From contig CAJYDM010000009.1 of the NCBI GenBank assembly GCA_913757435.1, forward strand, positions 1 to 64,000: a DNA stretch of 64,000 bases. The letters are read 5' to 3'. This stretch comes from Syntrophomonas sp. DTU019. GTDB lineage: Bacteria > Bacillota > Syntrophomonadia > Syntrophomonadales > Syntrophomonadaceae. Within the stretch, counting starts at the first letter, position 1; each line of letters starts with the position of its first letter. Of this stretch, positions 1 to 8,258 are shown piece after piece. Position numbers and translations under genes: made by a program. The notes beneath the pieces were generated by a model that was not told the origin of the DNA, did not search any database, and saw only the letters and a list, made by a program, of their open reading frames with translations.

Positions 1-1035
1 TAAATTTAAATTTAACCCAATTCTGGTATAAGGAACATAATTAGCATTATGGCTAACATTTGCTGTAGTTGACGAAGCTTCACCAGGACGATATTCCATA
101 AAGAAATCAGTTATAGCATCATCAACGTTCTCACCCAGTTTATAACACAAATAGATATAAGCTCCACCAGAATCTTTATTTAAATCGGCATTATAGAGTT
201 GATACCCTGGAGGGCATTTAGCCCTCGCAGACCACTCATTATGACCATAAACAAAACCGACACTTACTACGTATTTCTCCCCCGGCTGCCCCACTTGATC
301 CGATTCCGAATCATTATTGGGCACCTGACTTGGGGCTGTTTCTTGAAAATCTGGCGGTGGCATAAATGATCCTTCTAAGTCTATTGTGTCTAATGAGTCT
401 TGAAAGCCTATTTCAGCCTGCTCTGTCTCGGACAGGACAACTCCGGGTTGTATTATATCTATCGATGGTTTTGCTACTTCAGATCCCGGTTTTTTAGATA
501 CCGATGGTGCTGATGTACCTGTTTTAGTAATGGTTACTTTTCTGGTTGCAGGATCCCACTGAACATCACAACCCATATTTTCAGTCACAAATCTAATAGG
601 CAGCATAGTCCTGCCATTGATAATCAGCGGCATCACATTGGGATTATCTGCGTCAATCGCAATAGTATTTCCATTTATCAATGCCTTGCTTTGCCCAATC
701 CATAATTCTAATAAAGTATTATCCAGGGAGACCGTTACCTTCCTATCCGCATCATTCCAGCCAACTTCTGCCCCCAAAGGGGTGGCGGCATATCTGATAG
801 GCAGCATGGTGCGCCCCTCTATAACCACGGGGCTTACATCCATCACAATGAGCTCTCCATTCACCGTGTATGAGCTGTTGTCTATGATAAAAACCATAGT
901 TATTGTCTGGTTTTGAGATGTTTCGGCAGCAGCTGGGGCCAAAGGAAGAAACATCACAAAAAATACTAATGTCCAAATCATTGCTATTACTCGCGCAGAC
1001 GTCTTCTGCTGCCTTATCCCCGAAAACTTTCCCAC
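1..1035 (-). CDS. Secreted protein with copper-amine-oxidase-like stalk domain (3' end outside window)
   Basis: The reading frame is open from a GTG at 1033-1035 to the window edge, so the C-terminus is missing. The GTG is preceded by GGGAGG with 9 nt spacing. The N-terminus has basic residues, a hydrophobic stretch (VIAMIWTLVFFVMFLP) and an Ala-rich cleavage region, which is a signal peptide. Residues about 40-150 carry two copies of the motif that defines copper amine oxidase N-terminal (stalk) domains: VVIEGRTMLPIRYAA and LIINGRTMLPIRFVTE, each followed by a W-containing strand. A Pro/Ser/Glu-rich linker and a further region of unknown fold follow. The stalk domain is common in surface proteins of Clostridia and does not imply oxidase activity. 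The same domain recurs at the end of the protein at 38096-40201. Role: extracellular or wall-attached protein, ligand unknown. Confidence 0.8.
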   Translation of the reverse strand, partial: MGKFSGIRQQKTSARVIAMIWTLVFFVMFLPLAPAAAETSQNQTITMVFIIDNSSYTVNGELIVMDVSPVVIEGRTMLPIRYAATPLGAEVGWNDADRKVTVSLDNTLLELWIGQSKALINGNTIAIDADNPNVMPLIINGRTMLPIRFVTENMGCDVQWDPATRKVTITKTGTSAPSVSKKPGSEVAKPSIDIIQPGVVLSETEQAEIGFQDSLDTIDLEGSFMPPPDFQETAPSQVPNNDSESDQVGQPGEKYVVSVGFVYGHNEWSARAKCPPGYQLYNADLNKDSGGAYIYLCYKLGENVDDAITDFFMEYRPGEASSTTANVSHNANYVPYTRIGLNLNL

Positions 1036-1176
1036 TGGTTTCAACCTCCCTCTTTAGGTAAATACTGCATTTAAGAGTTTCCTATTTCCAATTTCAACAT
1101 ATTTTTTTGTTCTCCTCCTAAAATTCAAGGTATTGAAAATTGTCCAACAAATTTTACACACAACAAATTCAATAGC

Positions 1177-1198
1177 CCCCTTGCCATATCGCAAGGGG
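1177..1198. repeat. Perfect 8-bp hairpin between divergent genes
   Basis: CCCCTTGC and GCAAGGGG are separated by six bases. No T-run follows on either strand, so it is not a clear terminator. It lies between the divergent stalk-protein and HTH genes and could be a regulator site or a leader hairpin of the leftward transcript. Confidence 0.4.
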
Positions 1199-1249
1199 CC
1201 AACAAAAAGAACCTCCTCCGTTGGTCAAGCCCAATATGCAATATATATT

Positions 1250-1277
1250 TTACATTATGCAATTTATATGTTATTAT
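1250..1277 (+). promoter_or_regulatory. Likely sigma-A promoter of the HTH/membrane gene pair
   Basis: TTACAT at 1250-1255 and TATTAT at 1272-1277 are separated by 16 bp. Transcription would start near 1284, just ahead of the GGAGG at 1286-1290. This supports translation from the ATG at 1298 rather than the in-frame ATG at 1283. The motif ATGCAAT occurs twice in this promoter and could be an operator, which is speculative. Confidence 0.45.
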
Positions 1278-1297
1278 AGGCAATGTGGAGGTTGCTT

Positions 1298-1498
1298 ATG
1301 AAAAATATAAGGATGAAAGTGGCTCGAATTGAACGGGATATGAAACAAGAGGATTTAGCCCAATTGGTAGGGGTTACCCGTCAAACCATTGGATTGATTG
1401 AAGCAGGAAAATATAACCCTTCATTAAAACTGTGCATTGCCATATGCCACGCGTTGGGCAAAACGTTAGATGAATTATTTTGGGAGGAGACGCCATGA
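1298..1498 (+). CDS. Small XRE/Cro-type helix-turn-helix regulator
   Basis: A 66-residue protein that is almost entirely one HTH_3/XRE domain: the segment [20 protein letters not shown] is the typical helix-turn-helix, and the tail [19 protein letters not shown] is the conserved final helix of this subfamily of short, single-domain regulators. The start at 1298 is chosen because GGAGG lies 7 nt upstream; the in-frame ATG at 1283 has no ribosome binding site. Its stop overlaps the start of the next gene (ATGA at 1495-1498), so the two are translationally coupled. Regulators of this type are commonly paired with a small membrane protein, as here, and probably control their own operon. Target signal unknown. 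Confidence 0.85.
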   Translation: MKNIRMKVARIERDMKQEDLAQLVGVTRQTIGLIEAGKYNPSLKLCIAICHALGKTLDELFWEETP

Positions 1499-1974
1499 GA
1501 GACTTAATTCAGGATGAACGGACTGTAGCCCAAAAACGCAAAATCGGCAGCGAAACCTGCAACCTGCTGCTATTGGCATTGTTGGTGGCCATATTGGTGC
1601 AGCAGTTTGTATTAAATGTGCCTTTTGCACATTATGCGGCTGAATTTATCTGCTTTTTTGGAGCCTGCTCTTATCTCCTAATCAGGAACTTAACATCAGG
1701 AAACGATTTGTACAGCAGGAAAAACACCGGGTTCAAATTGGTTATAATAAATAGCCTGGTTTGTGGTTTTACCATCTGTGTAGTGACAGGAATAGCTAAT
1801 TATGCCCGCTATGGGGAAAATGCCACGCCTAACCTCTGGCTATTAACTAGCCTAATTACGTTTTTATGGGGAACAGCTGGAGCGTTTCTGAGTTTTTCTT
1901 TGTTGCATTATTTGAATAAAAGAAAGCAGCAAAACATAGAAAACGCACTAGATGAGGAAGAAGATAGACTATAA
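1495..1974 (+). CDS. Four-TM membrane protein coupled to the HTH regulator (DUF6773-like)
   Basis: A 159-residue protein beginning [20 protein letters not shown], then four hydrophobic segments (about residues 20-40, 47-63, 80-100 and 115-137) and a charged C-terminal tail rich in Glu/Asp. The start ATG overlaps the regulator stop, with GGGAGGAG just upstream; the TTG at 1480 would put translation on the ribosome binding site. The opening motif 'DERxxxxxxKIGSE', four helices and an upstream XRE gene match the DUF6773/YgzB-like small membrane proteins as I know them. No biochemical function is established. It is probably a membrane sensor or partner of the regulator. Confidence 0.7.
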   Translation: MRDLIQDERTVAQKRKIGSETCNLLLLALLVAILVQQFVLNVPFAHYAAEFICFFGACSYLLIRNLTSGNDLYSRKNTGFKLVIINSLVCGFTICVVTGIANYARYGENATPNLWLLTSLITFLWGTAGAFLSFSLLHYLNKRKQQNIENALDEEEDRL

Positions 1975-2480
1975 TACAGTGCACCTCAACAAAAGTGGTC
2001 CTTCCCGATACACTCCACTGAATTGGGCGCGTCATAATTTAGATGTCAAAACGTAATAACGGGTGGTTTTATTTCCACCATGAACATTTGGGATGTTACT
2101 TCCTGTCGTGTCTCTCCCCTTGCACCTCCAGGCAGGTCGTTCATCCCTATCCTAAAAAAAGCTAAAATAACCTCCCGTGCTTCTTTTTCCCGTTCTTTTT
2201 AAGGAAAAAAGTGAGAATTTTCGATAGCCGGAAAAGCCCTGTATATCGGCTTTTGTACCCAATCATGCCATCTCACGTCTCAGCTTTGCCTCAATTCTGC
2301 CACATTTGTGATTTAAAATTGGTACAGTCGAATTCTAAACACACTATTTCACTTTAGTATCACTGCTTTTACTGCACCATAATATTTTTTGCATATTGTT
2401 TGTATTTAGGGTTCTGCATTCCGAAAGGAGGGAAGATCCGACGAAGTAATCGCGTTCATTTGATGGTGCCACAAGGTATC
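1975..2480. other. Non-coding stretch, no gene recognised
   Basis: AT-rich and pyrimidine-rich sequence with no supported reading frame. A short minus-strand frame around 2050-2130 reads like the tail of a transposase-sized protein, but it is too short to assign. Nothing else is recognised until the riboswitch. Confidence 0.5.
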
Positions 2481-2519
2481 ATCCGCTGATTTATAAGTCA
2501 TTGAAATCAAAGATAAAAA

Positions 2520-2665
2520 ATAGGCCGAAGCCTCGGAGTCGAGACACGGGGGAACCATTAAATGGGGCGAGTTTTCATAAACCGTATGCCGGTTTTGTAA
2601 TAGGGCTAACCCAGGCCCGAGCCCGTCAGCTAACCTCGTAGGCAAGAATGGGGATTCAGATGTTA
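2520..2665 (+). promoter_or_regulatory. Cyclic di-AMP riboswitch (ydaO/yuaA type)
   Basis: The sequence contains the conserved blocks of the ydaO-yuaA leader in the right order: GCCGAAGCC at 2524, GACACGGGGGAACCA at 2543-2557, TGGGGCGAG at 2563-2571, an AGGGCTAACCC-type element, then CCCGAGCCCGTCAGCTAACC and TCGTAGGC ending near 2643. This class binds c-di-AMP and usually turns off potassium and osmolyte uptake genes when c-di-AMP is high. Here it precedes a glycine betaine transporter operon by about 130 nt, which fits exactly. A GCTGC/GCAGC hairpin at about 2670-2687 could belong to the expression platform, but I see no clear terminator. The frame on the opposite strand (2406-2717) is a shadow. 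Confidence 0.88.
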
Positions 2666-2795
2666 AGCACGCTGCCCCCCTGCAGCTGCCCTTTATCATC
2701 ACACCTTTTCTTTTCAATTACGCTTCATATTCATATTTCTCCTTTCTTGAGTTCTCTTCCACTCGGCGTGGTTTCAGGCCGGCAGGAGGTATTCT

Positions 2796-3857
2796 ATGAA
2801 CACAAGTAAATCTATTTCTGGCCAAATTACAGTTAGACTTTTGCTGTTTTCACTGTTGATTGCATTTGGTTTATTCGCCGTGGGTTGTGGCGGAGGTGGC
2901 AGCCCCACCGGCGCTGGAGATCAAAAGGAAAAACTGGTAATGGCCGACGTATCCTGGGATAGCGTCAAAGTGCACAACCGCATCGTGGGCTTTATCCTGC
3001 AGCATGGTTACGGCTATCCTGAACCACAGTATACCTTTGGCGAGACTCTGCCTCTGTTGCAGGGTATGAGCAAGGGTGACATTGATATAACTATGGAAGT
3101 ATGGAAAGACAATTACGAGGAGCCCTGGAATGAGATGGTTGCTAACGGAGCGGTCTTAGATCTGGGGTCAAATTTTCCTGACGCTCCCCAGGGTTGGTAT
3201 GTGCCCACCTACATGATAAAGGGTGACCCTGAGCGTGGTATTGAAGCAGTAGCACCAGATTTGAAATCGGTCTCGGATCTGCCCCGTTACTGGCAGCTTT
3301 TTAAAGACGCTGAGGTACCAACTAAAGGGCGATTACACACCAGTCCTCCCGGTTGGGCAGTAACTGAAATCAATGCAACCAAATTTAAAACCTATGGATT
3401 AGAAAAGACATTTAACCTTTTCAGCACTGGTTCCGACACCGCTCTGGCCACTTCGATGCTGACCGCTTATGAAAAAGGTCAGCCCTGGGTCGGCTATTAC
3501 TGGGAACCTACCTGGGTAATGGGGCTGTTGGATATGACCATGCTGGAAGAGCCTGAATATAGTGCCGAAGTGTACAATGATCCCAATAATCGCGGCTGTG
3601 CCTTCCCGGCAGCAGAAGTATTGAAGGGGGTTCACGCCAGTCTAAAGGACAGGGCTCCCGAGGTAGTCGACATGATTGCCAAATACGAGACCACATTGGC
3701 TGAAAACAACGATTTCCTGGCCTATATGCAGGAGAACAACACCGAAGCCGAAGAGGCTGCCATCTATTTCTTGAAGAAGTATCCGGAGCGGTGGAAGAGC
3801 TGGGTTACCGAGGAAGCTGCCCAGAAAGTGGATCAAGCCCTAAAAGAGGTGAAGTAA
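2796..3857 (+). CDS. proX: Glycine betaine ABC transporter, substrate-binding lipoprotein
   Basis: A 353-residue protein with a lipoprotein signal: a hydrophobic stretch followed by LFAVGCGGGG, with Cys about residue 31 as the lipidation site. The mature part starts KLVMADVSWDSVKVHN and contains GYPEPQYTFGETLPLLQGMSKG, GWYVPTYM and GYYWEPTWVMG, typical of OpuAC/ProX proteins, where Trp/Tyr residues form the aromatic cage around the quaternary ammonium group. It delivers glycine betaine or a related osmolyte to the permease at the cell surface. The ribosome binding site AGGAGG is 8 nt upstream. It is first in a three-gene operon under a c-di-AMP riboswitch; the ATPase gene follows after 1 nt. 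Confidence 0.92.
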   Translation: MNTSKSISGQITVRLLLFSLLIAFGLFAVGCGGGGSPTGAGDQKEKLVMADVSWDSVKVHNRIVGFILQHGYGYPEPQYTFGETLPLLQGMSKGDIDITMEVWKDNYEEPWNEMVANGAVLDLGSNFPDAPQGWYVPTYMIKGDPERGIEAVAPDLKSVSDLPRYWQLFKDAEVPTKGRLHTSPPGWAVTEINATKFKTYGLEKTFNLFSTGSDTALATSMLTAYEKGQPWVGYYWEPTWVMGLLDMTMLEEPEYSAEVYNDPNNRGCAFPAAEVLKGVHASLKDRAPEVVDMIAKYETTLAENNDFLAYMQENNTEAEEAAIYFLKKYPERWKSWVTEEAAQKVDQALKEVK

Positions 3858-3858
3858 A

Positions 3859-4785
3859 ATGGTTAATAACTACAGCCCCAGCACCCTTTTAGAAGTTAAT
3901 AATCTGTGGAAGGTGTATGGCAAACAGGCCGCAGATCTTGATCTGGAAGATGCGCAATCCCTCGATCAGTTGCAGAATGACGGGGCCGTGGCAGCAGTAC
4001 GCAATGTGTCATTTAAAGTTAAACAAGGCGAGGTTTTTGTCATCATGGGATTGTCGGGCAGCGGCAAATCCACTCTGATCCGCTGCATCCCCCGCCTGGT
4101 AGAACCTACCCAGGGGGAGATCAAGGTAAATGGCCGCAATGTCTTACAGTTGGACAAGAAAGAGCTGATCGATTTTCGCCGTCATGAAACAGCTATGGTA
4201 TTTCAGCATTATGGTTTGCTGCCCCATCGCAATGTCATTGATAATGTGGCTTTTGGGCTGAAATTGTGCGGGGTACCACCTCGGGAAAGAGAAGATTTGG
4301 CCCGGCAGGCCATCGCCCAGGTGGGGTTAGAAGGTTGGGAAAACTATTATCCGGCGCAGCTTTCAGGCGGTATGCGGCAGCGGGTCGGCATCGCCAGGGC
4401 GCTGGTTCAAGACAGCGACCTGCTCTTGATGGATGAGCCTTTTAGCGGCCTGGACCCCTTGATCCGCCGGGAGATGCAGGATACTCTTATCAATCTGCAA
4501 AGACAGCTCAACCGCACCATTGTGTTCGTGACCCATGACCTGAGTGAGGCGGCTCGCCTGGGAGACACTATGGCGGTTATGAAGAACGGGGAATTCTTGC
4601 AGCAAGGCACTCCAGCGGAAGTGATGAGCAATCCCGCTGACGAATACGTAGAGCGTTTCGTTCAAGATGCTAATTCGCTTCTGCCGGGCAGCAGCAAACA
4701 GGTGTTTCCCCGGCATAAACGCACCGTCAGGCAGTCCCGCCCCGGTGTGGCAGCGGTTCCGGTGCCTGTACCCACTGGGAGGTGA
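3859..4785 (+). CDS. proV: Glycine betaine ABC transporter, ATP-binding protein
   Basis: A 308-residue ABC ATPase of the OpuAA/ProV family. Walker A is GLSGSGKST (about residue 65), the Q-loop region is FQHYGLLPHRNVIDNV, the signature is LSGGMRQRVGIARAL, Walker B is LLLMDEPFSGLD and the H-loop is VTHD. The N-terminal insertion before the Walker A (the LDLEDAQSLDQLQ region) is typical of the family. The protein stops after a basic, Pro/Val-rich tail and lacks the C-terminal tandem CBS domains that in OpuA sense ionic strength. Osmotic control is therefore more likely transcriptional, through the riboswitch. GAGGTGA lies ahead of the ATG. The stop overlaps the permease ribosome binding site. 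Confidence 0.92.
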   Translation: MVNNYSPSTLLEVNNLWKVYGKQAADLDLEDAQSLDQLQNDGAVAAVRNVSFKVKQGEVFVIMGLSGSGKSTLIRCIPRLVEPTQGEIKVNGRNVLQLDKKELIDFRRHETAMVFQHYGLLPHRNVIDNVAFGLKLCGVPPREREDLARQAIAQVGLEGWENYYPAQLSGGMRQRVGIARALVQDSDLLLMDEPFSGLDPLIRREMQDTLINLQRQLNRTIVFVTHDLSEAARLGDTMAVMKNGEFLQQGTPAEVMSNPADEYVERFVQDANSLLPGSSKQVFPRHKRTVRQSRPGVAAVPVPVPTGR

Positions 4786-4790
4786 AAACA

Positions 4791-5642
4791 ATGTTTCCTG
4801 AATCATGGCAATATAATTTAGCACCTTACATTGACAGTTCGGTAAAATGGATGGTGAAATCCTGGGGACCTTTCTTTGATGCTGTATCCGCCTTGGTGTT
4901 GAGCATGCTGCTTCAAATTGAACACATTTTGAAATGGATGCCATGGTGGGGTTGGATTATCATAGTCACGGCTATCTCCTGGCGCCTCACCAGAAGTTTC
5001 TATAAAACTGTCCTGCCCGGAGTGCTCATTTTTAGCATCGGTATGTTCGGGCTGTGGGAAGTGGCTATGGAAACACTGGGCATTGTGGTCGTGGCGGTAT
5101 TTATTTCATTGCTGGTCGGCATCCCGGTAGGCATCGCTATGTCCAGTTCAGAACGCTTCAACAGCTTAATAACCCCGCTTCTGGATGCCATGCAGACTAT
5201 GCCCAGCCTGGTCTATCTTATTCCAGCTCTGATGCTGTTCGGTTTGGGCAAAGTACCTGCGGTCTTCGCCACTGTAATCTATGCCCTGCCTCCGGTTGTG
5301 AGACTCACCAACCTGGGCATCCGCCAGGTGTCCAATGATATACAGGAGGCCGCCCTGGTGTTTGGCGCCTCGCCATGGCAAATGCTGAAAGAAGTGCGCC
5401 TGCCTTTAGCTATGCCCAGTATTATGGCAGGAATCAATCAGACCACTATGCTAGCCCTATCCATGGTGGTAATCGCAAGTATGATAGGAGCCGGAGGTCT
5501 GGGAGAAGAAGTGCTCAAGGCCACTAATCGCGTTGCGGCCGGAAAAGGCTTTGAAGCCGGATGGGCCATTGTGGTCCTGGCCATTGTAATCGACCGCATA
5601 TCCCAGGCCACCGCCAAAAGCTGGGAACCACCGCAGAGATAA
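4791..5642 (+). CDS. proW: Glycine betaine ABC transporter, permease
   Basis: A 283-residue integral membrane protein of the ProW/OpuAB family. There are about seven hydrophobic segments. The binding-protein-dependent permease (EAA) loop reads EAALVFGASPWQMLKEVRLP, followed by LPLAMPSIMAGINQTTMLAL and MIGAGGLGEEVL, a nearly diagnostic OpuAB signature. I chose the ATG at 4791 because GGGAGG at 4777-4782 sits 8 nt upstream; the GTG at 4782 lies within that site. It forms the membrane channel for the upstream binding protein and ATPase. A strong terminator closes the operon 37 nt downstream. Confidence 0.92.
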   Translation: MFPESWQYNLAPYIDSSVKWMVKSWGPFFDAVSALVLSMLLQIEHILKWMPWWGWIIIVTAISWRLTRSFYKTVLPGVLIFSIGMFGLWEVAMETLGIVVVAVFISLLVGIPVGIAMSSSERFNSLITPLLDAMQTMPSLVYLIPALMLFGLGKVPAVFATVIYALPPVVRLTNLGIRQVSNDIQEAALVFGASPWQMLKEVRLPLAMPSIMAGINQTTMLALSMVVIASMIGAGGLGEEVLKATNRVAAGKGFEAGWAIVVLAIVIDRISQATAKSWEPPQR

Positions 5643-5678
5643 CAGCGTTGCTTTCGTCAGGTATTACAGCTAATAGTT

Positions 5679-5712
5679 GCAGGGAGAATCAGTTGGTTCT
5701 CCCTGCTTTTTT
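5679..5712 (+). terminator. Rho-independent terminator of the glycine betaine operon
   Basis: A perfect 10-bp stem (GCAGGGAGAA with TTCTCCCTGC, 8-base loop) is followed directly by six T. It is on the coding strand, just after the permease gene. Confidence 0.9.
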
Positions 5713-5962
5713 AAGCTCATAGGGCTCATATGCTAACTCAAAATGAATGACAGGTGGTACGGGTACGAAGGAAGCATGAGAAGCCGCACCGGGATTAAAC
5801 GAACAACGTCTCCATCATACTCAGGGTTAGTTTGTCCTCATGCCGGGGATTGCAATTTCTGCTTTTTTGTGGACAATATACAAGAGACTCAAACGGAAAA
5901 ACTGTTTTGGAATCCTACCCTATCCCATGTTCCTGTTGACTGCACATAGAAGGAGCCATTCA
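5713..5962. other. Intergenic stretch, no gene recognised
   Basis: Open frames exist here, including an upstream extension of the glycosyltransferase frame, but they lack a ribosome binding site and resemble no known family. The downstream part presumably holds the promoter of the glycosyltransferase gene. Confidence 0.4.
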
Positions 5963-7192
5963 TTGAACAATACCCAACAGGTAATCGCAATTGTCGAACC
6001 TAAATGGGCCAAAGGGCATTTTGCATCCCAGATGCAGCTCCTGCTCTCCATACTGCTGCAGGAAGGCCATCGTGTTATCCTCTTATGCCCTGTGCCGCTG
6101 CAGGTTCGGCAGTGGGTTGATAAGGCCCTGCCGGCATGGCATGATCGGGTATGGGCAGTTCCGTTTGCTTTAGATGGCAGGACACTGGGCATCCAATTTA
6201 AGAGCGGTTCACTGTGCCACTATATCAGCAGGCTGCTACAGGATGCGGAAAAACAAACTGGCTGGACTGTGGATTTAGTATTCATTACCTGGTTGGATAT
6301 GTTTGTAAATGATGTCTGGCGGGCTTTGTGGTTCTCAGCCAATCTATCCTATCCATGGGCAGGCATATATTTTCTGCCTACCCACCTGCGTACCCGACTT
6401 TCTATCACACAGCGTCTCAGCCGCTGGGTGAGCACCCACATGGTTTTCCATCAGCCTAATTGCCGCGCCATTGCTGTCCTTGACGAGGGTGTGAAGTCGG
6501 CTTTAGCAACTACAGTTGGTAACAAACCGGTTCTTATATGGCCAGACGCCACCGAGGAGGGGCTGCCCGAGACTACTTTGGCACCTATCGTCAGTATTAA
6601 GCAACAGGCTGGTTTGCGTCCCATTGTCGGACTTATTGGGATGCTGGAGCCTCGCAAAGGTCTTTTGACCTTATTACGTGCCATGGAGTGCATTAATGAC
6701 GAGGAGTGCTATTTTTTGGTAGCCGGGCATCTGCCCGGTGAGGCTTACTCTGCCAGCCAACGCCAGGAGCTGGAGCGCTTAATAAAGGCGGGTAGTGGTG
6801 TAAAAGCGCATTTTGAATTTCGCTATATTGAAGACCCGCTGGAGTTTAACGCCTATGTGGCAGCTTGCGATTTTCTCTATATGGCCTACGAAAATTTTTA
6901 TCACAGCAGCGGCATCCTGACCAAAGCGGCAGTTTTTGAAAAACCTGTCATTGTCAGTGCCGGTTATTGTATGGCCGAAAGGGTGCGGCACTATGATATG
7001 GGATTGGAGATTCAAGGCGGTGATGTTTGCCAGGCCCGCCAGGCCATTCTCCAACTGGCCGACAAGGGTTTTCTCGGTCGGGTTAAGGAGCAAGCCCGGT
7101 TCCGAGAATACCATAGTTTTCACAACCGGGAACGACTAAGGCTGGCTTTACGTCAACTTCTGGACATCTCCGGCAATCAATATCACTTTTGA
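5963..7192 (+). CDS. Glycosyltransferase family 4-like protein
   Basis: A 409-residue protein read from the TTG at 5963, preceded by AAGGAG 7 nt upstream; the frame is open to 5840, but that extension has no such site. The N-terminal half (IAIVEPKWAKGHFASQM, then a Rossmann-like region) matches GT-B acceptor domains. The C-terminal half has VGLIGMLEPRKGLLTLLRAM followed by YFLVAGHLPGEAYS and a late segment with YENFYHSSGILTKAA and EKPVIVSAG. Together these are the usual GT4 nucleotide-sugar site with an acidic residue ahead of the donor-binding loop. Twelve bases separate it from a sugar-nucleotide epimerase gene, so the pair probably makes a surface glycan or glycoconjugate. Donor and acceptor unknown. 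Confidence 0.78.
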   Translation: MNNTQQVIAIVEPKWAKGHFASQMQLLLSILLQEGHRVILLCPVPLQVRQWVDKALPAWHDRVWAVPFALDGRTLGIQFKSGSLCHYISRLLQDAEKQTGWTVDLVFITWLDMFVNDVWRALWFSANLSYPWAGIYFLPTHLRTRLSITQRLSRWVSTHMVFHQPNCRAIAVLDEGVKSALATTVGNKPVLIWPDATEEGLPETTLAPIVSIKQQAGLRPIVGLIGMLEPRKGLLTLLRAMECINDEECYFLVAGHLPGEAYSASQRQELERLIKAGSGVKAHFEFRYIEDPLEFNAYVAACDFLYMAYENFYHSSGILTKAAVFEKPVIVSAGYCMAERVRHYDMGLEIQGGDVCQARQAILQLADKGFLGRVKEQARFREYHSFHNRERLRLALRQLLDISGNQYHF

Positions 7193-7204
7193 GGAGGCCT
7201 GTTC

Positions 7205-8206
7205 ATGAAAATACTGGTAGCTGGTGCCGGAGGGTTTATCGGACACCATCTGGTTAAAAGGCTCAAGGCAGACGGAAACTGGGTATGCGGGGTCGATCTC
7301 AAACTGCCTGAATTCGAAGACAGCTCTGCAGACCAGTTTATAATTGGTGACCTGAGGGATCCCCGGGTATGTTCGCAGGCGGTTGTCCCGGAGCTGGATG
7401 AGGTCTACCAGCTGGCCGCTGATATGGGGGGTGCCGGGTATGTTTTCACCGGCTGTCATGATGCTGCCATCATGCACAATTCCGCTTTGATCAATTTGAA
7501 TATGGCGGAAGCCTGTCGTCTAAACGGGGTTCCGCGGATTTTTTACTCCTCTTCAGCTTGCATCTATCCGCAATATAATCAAATGGATCCCGATAATCCC
7601 GTATGCAGCGAAGACTCCGCCTACCCTGCCCAGCCCGACAGCGAGTATGGTTGGGAGAAACTGTTCAGTGAGCGCCTCTATCTGGCCTATCATCGCAACT
7701 GGGGTTTGGAGGTTCGCATTGCCCGTCTGCATAACATCTTCGGTCCCCTGGGTACCTGGCAGGGAGGCAGGGAAAAAGCCCCCGCAGCCCTGTGCAGAAA
7801 AGCCGCTCAGGCCTGTGACGGAGGCACCATAGAAATTTGGGGAGACGGCATGCAGACTCGTACCTTTTTGTACATCGACGAATGTGTGGAGGGGATTCTG
7901 CGGCTAATGCGTTCGGATTTTTCTGGTCCGGTAAATATCGGTTCCAGTGAAATGGTGAGTATTAAACAGCTGGCGGAAATGGTGATAGAGATATCGGGTA
8001 AAAAGCTGTCATTAAAGTTTGTCCCCGGGCCACAGGGAGTGCGGGGACGCTGCTCCGACAACCGTTTGATTAAGGCCCGACTGGGATGGGCCAGTTCACA
8101 ATCCCTGGCCCAAGGATTGGCCTTAACTTACCTATGGATTCAACAACAGGTAGTTGAATCCATGGGAGCTGATCTCGGTGCAGCGAAAGCAAACCCCGGT
8201 TTATAA
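7205..8206 (+). CDS. NAD-dependent sugar epimerase, GDP-mannose 3,5-epimerase-like
   Basis: A 333-residue extended short-chain dehydrogenase. The Rossmann motif GAGGFIG is at residues 7-13, the catalytic Ser region is SSSACIYPQY (about 117) and the Tyr-x-x-x-Lys pair is YGWEK (about 149). The stretches QLAADMGGAGYVFT, HNIFGPLGTWQGGREKAPAA and GDGMQTRTFLYIDEC follow plant-type GDP-D-mannose 3,5-epimerase more closely than UDP-glucose epimerases. The reaction would be C3/C5 inversion of a GDP-hexose (giving GDP-L-galactose or GDP-L-gulose in plants). The bacterial substrate here is unproven. GAGGAGG is 7 nt upstream of the ATG. It follows the glycosyltransferase closely, consistent with making its donor sugar. 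Confidence 0.82.
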   Translation: MKILVAGAGGFIGHHLVKRLKADGNWVCGVDLKLPEFEDSSADQFIIGDLRDPRVCSQAVVPELDEVYQLAADMGGAGYVFTGCHDAAIMHNSALINLNMAEACRLNGVPRIFYSSSACIYPQYNQMDPDNPVCSEDSAYPAQPDSEYGWEKLFSERLYLAYHRNWGLEVRIARLHNIFGPLGTWQGGREKAPAALCRKAAQACDGGTIEIWGDGMQTRTFLYIDECVEGILRLMRSDFSGPVNIGSSEMVSIKQLAEMVIEISGKKLSLKFVPGPQGVRGRCSDNRLIKARLGWASSQSLAQGLALTYLWIQQQVVESMGADLGAAKANPGL

Positions 8207-8258
8207 CAGGTATTTCCACTCACCTGACCCCTTTGACCACATATGCGCCAACAATCAG

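Noticed and set aside
1980-2330. Possible insertion sequence end
   Set aside because: Only a tiny minus-strand frame is visible, with no terminal inverted repeat or transposase.
2406-2717. 103-residue minus-strand frame
   Set aside because: It lies across the c-di-AMP riboswitch, has no ribosome binding site, and its composition follows the RNA structure.
5743-5949. 68-residue frame before the glycosyltransferase
   Set aside because: No ribosome binding site and no family resemblance; it is in a region with a terminator just upstream.
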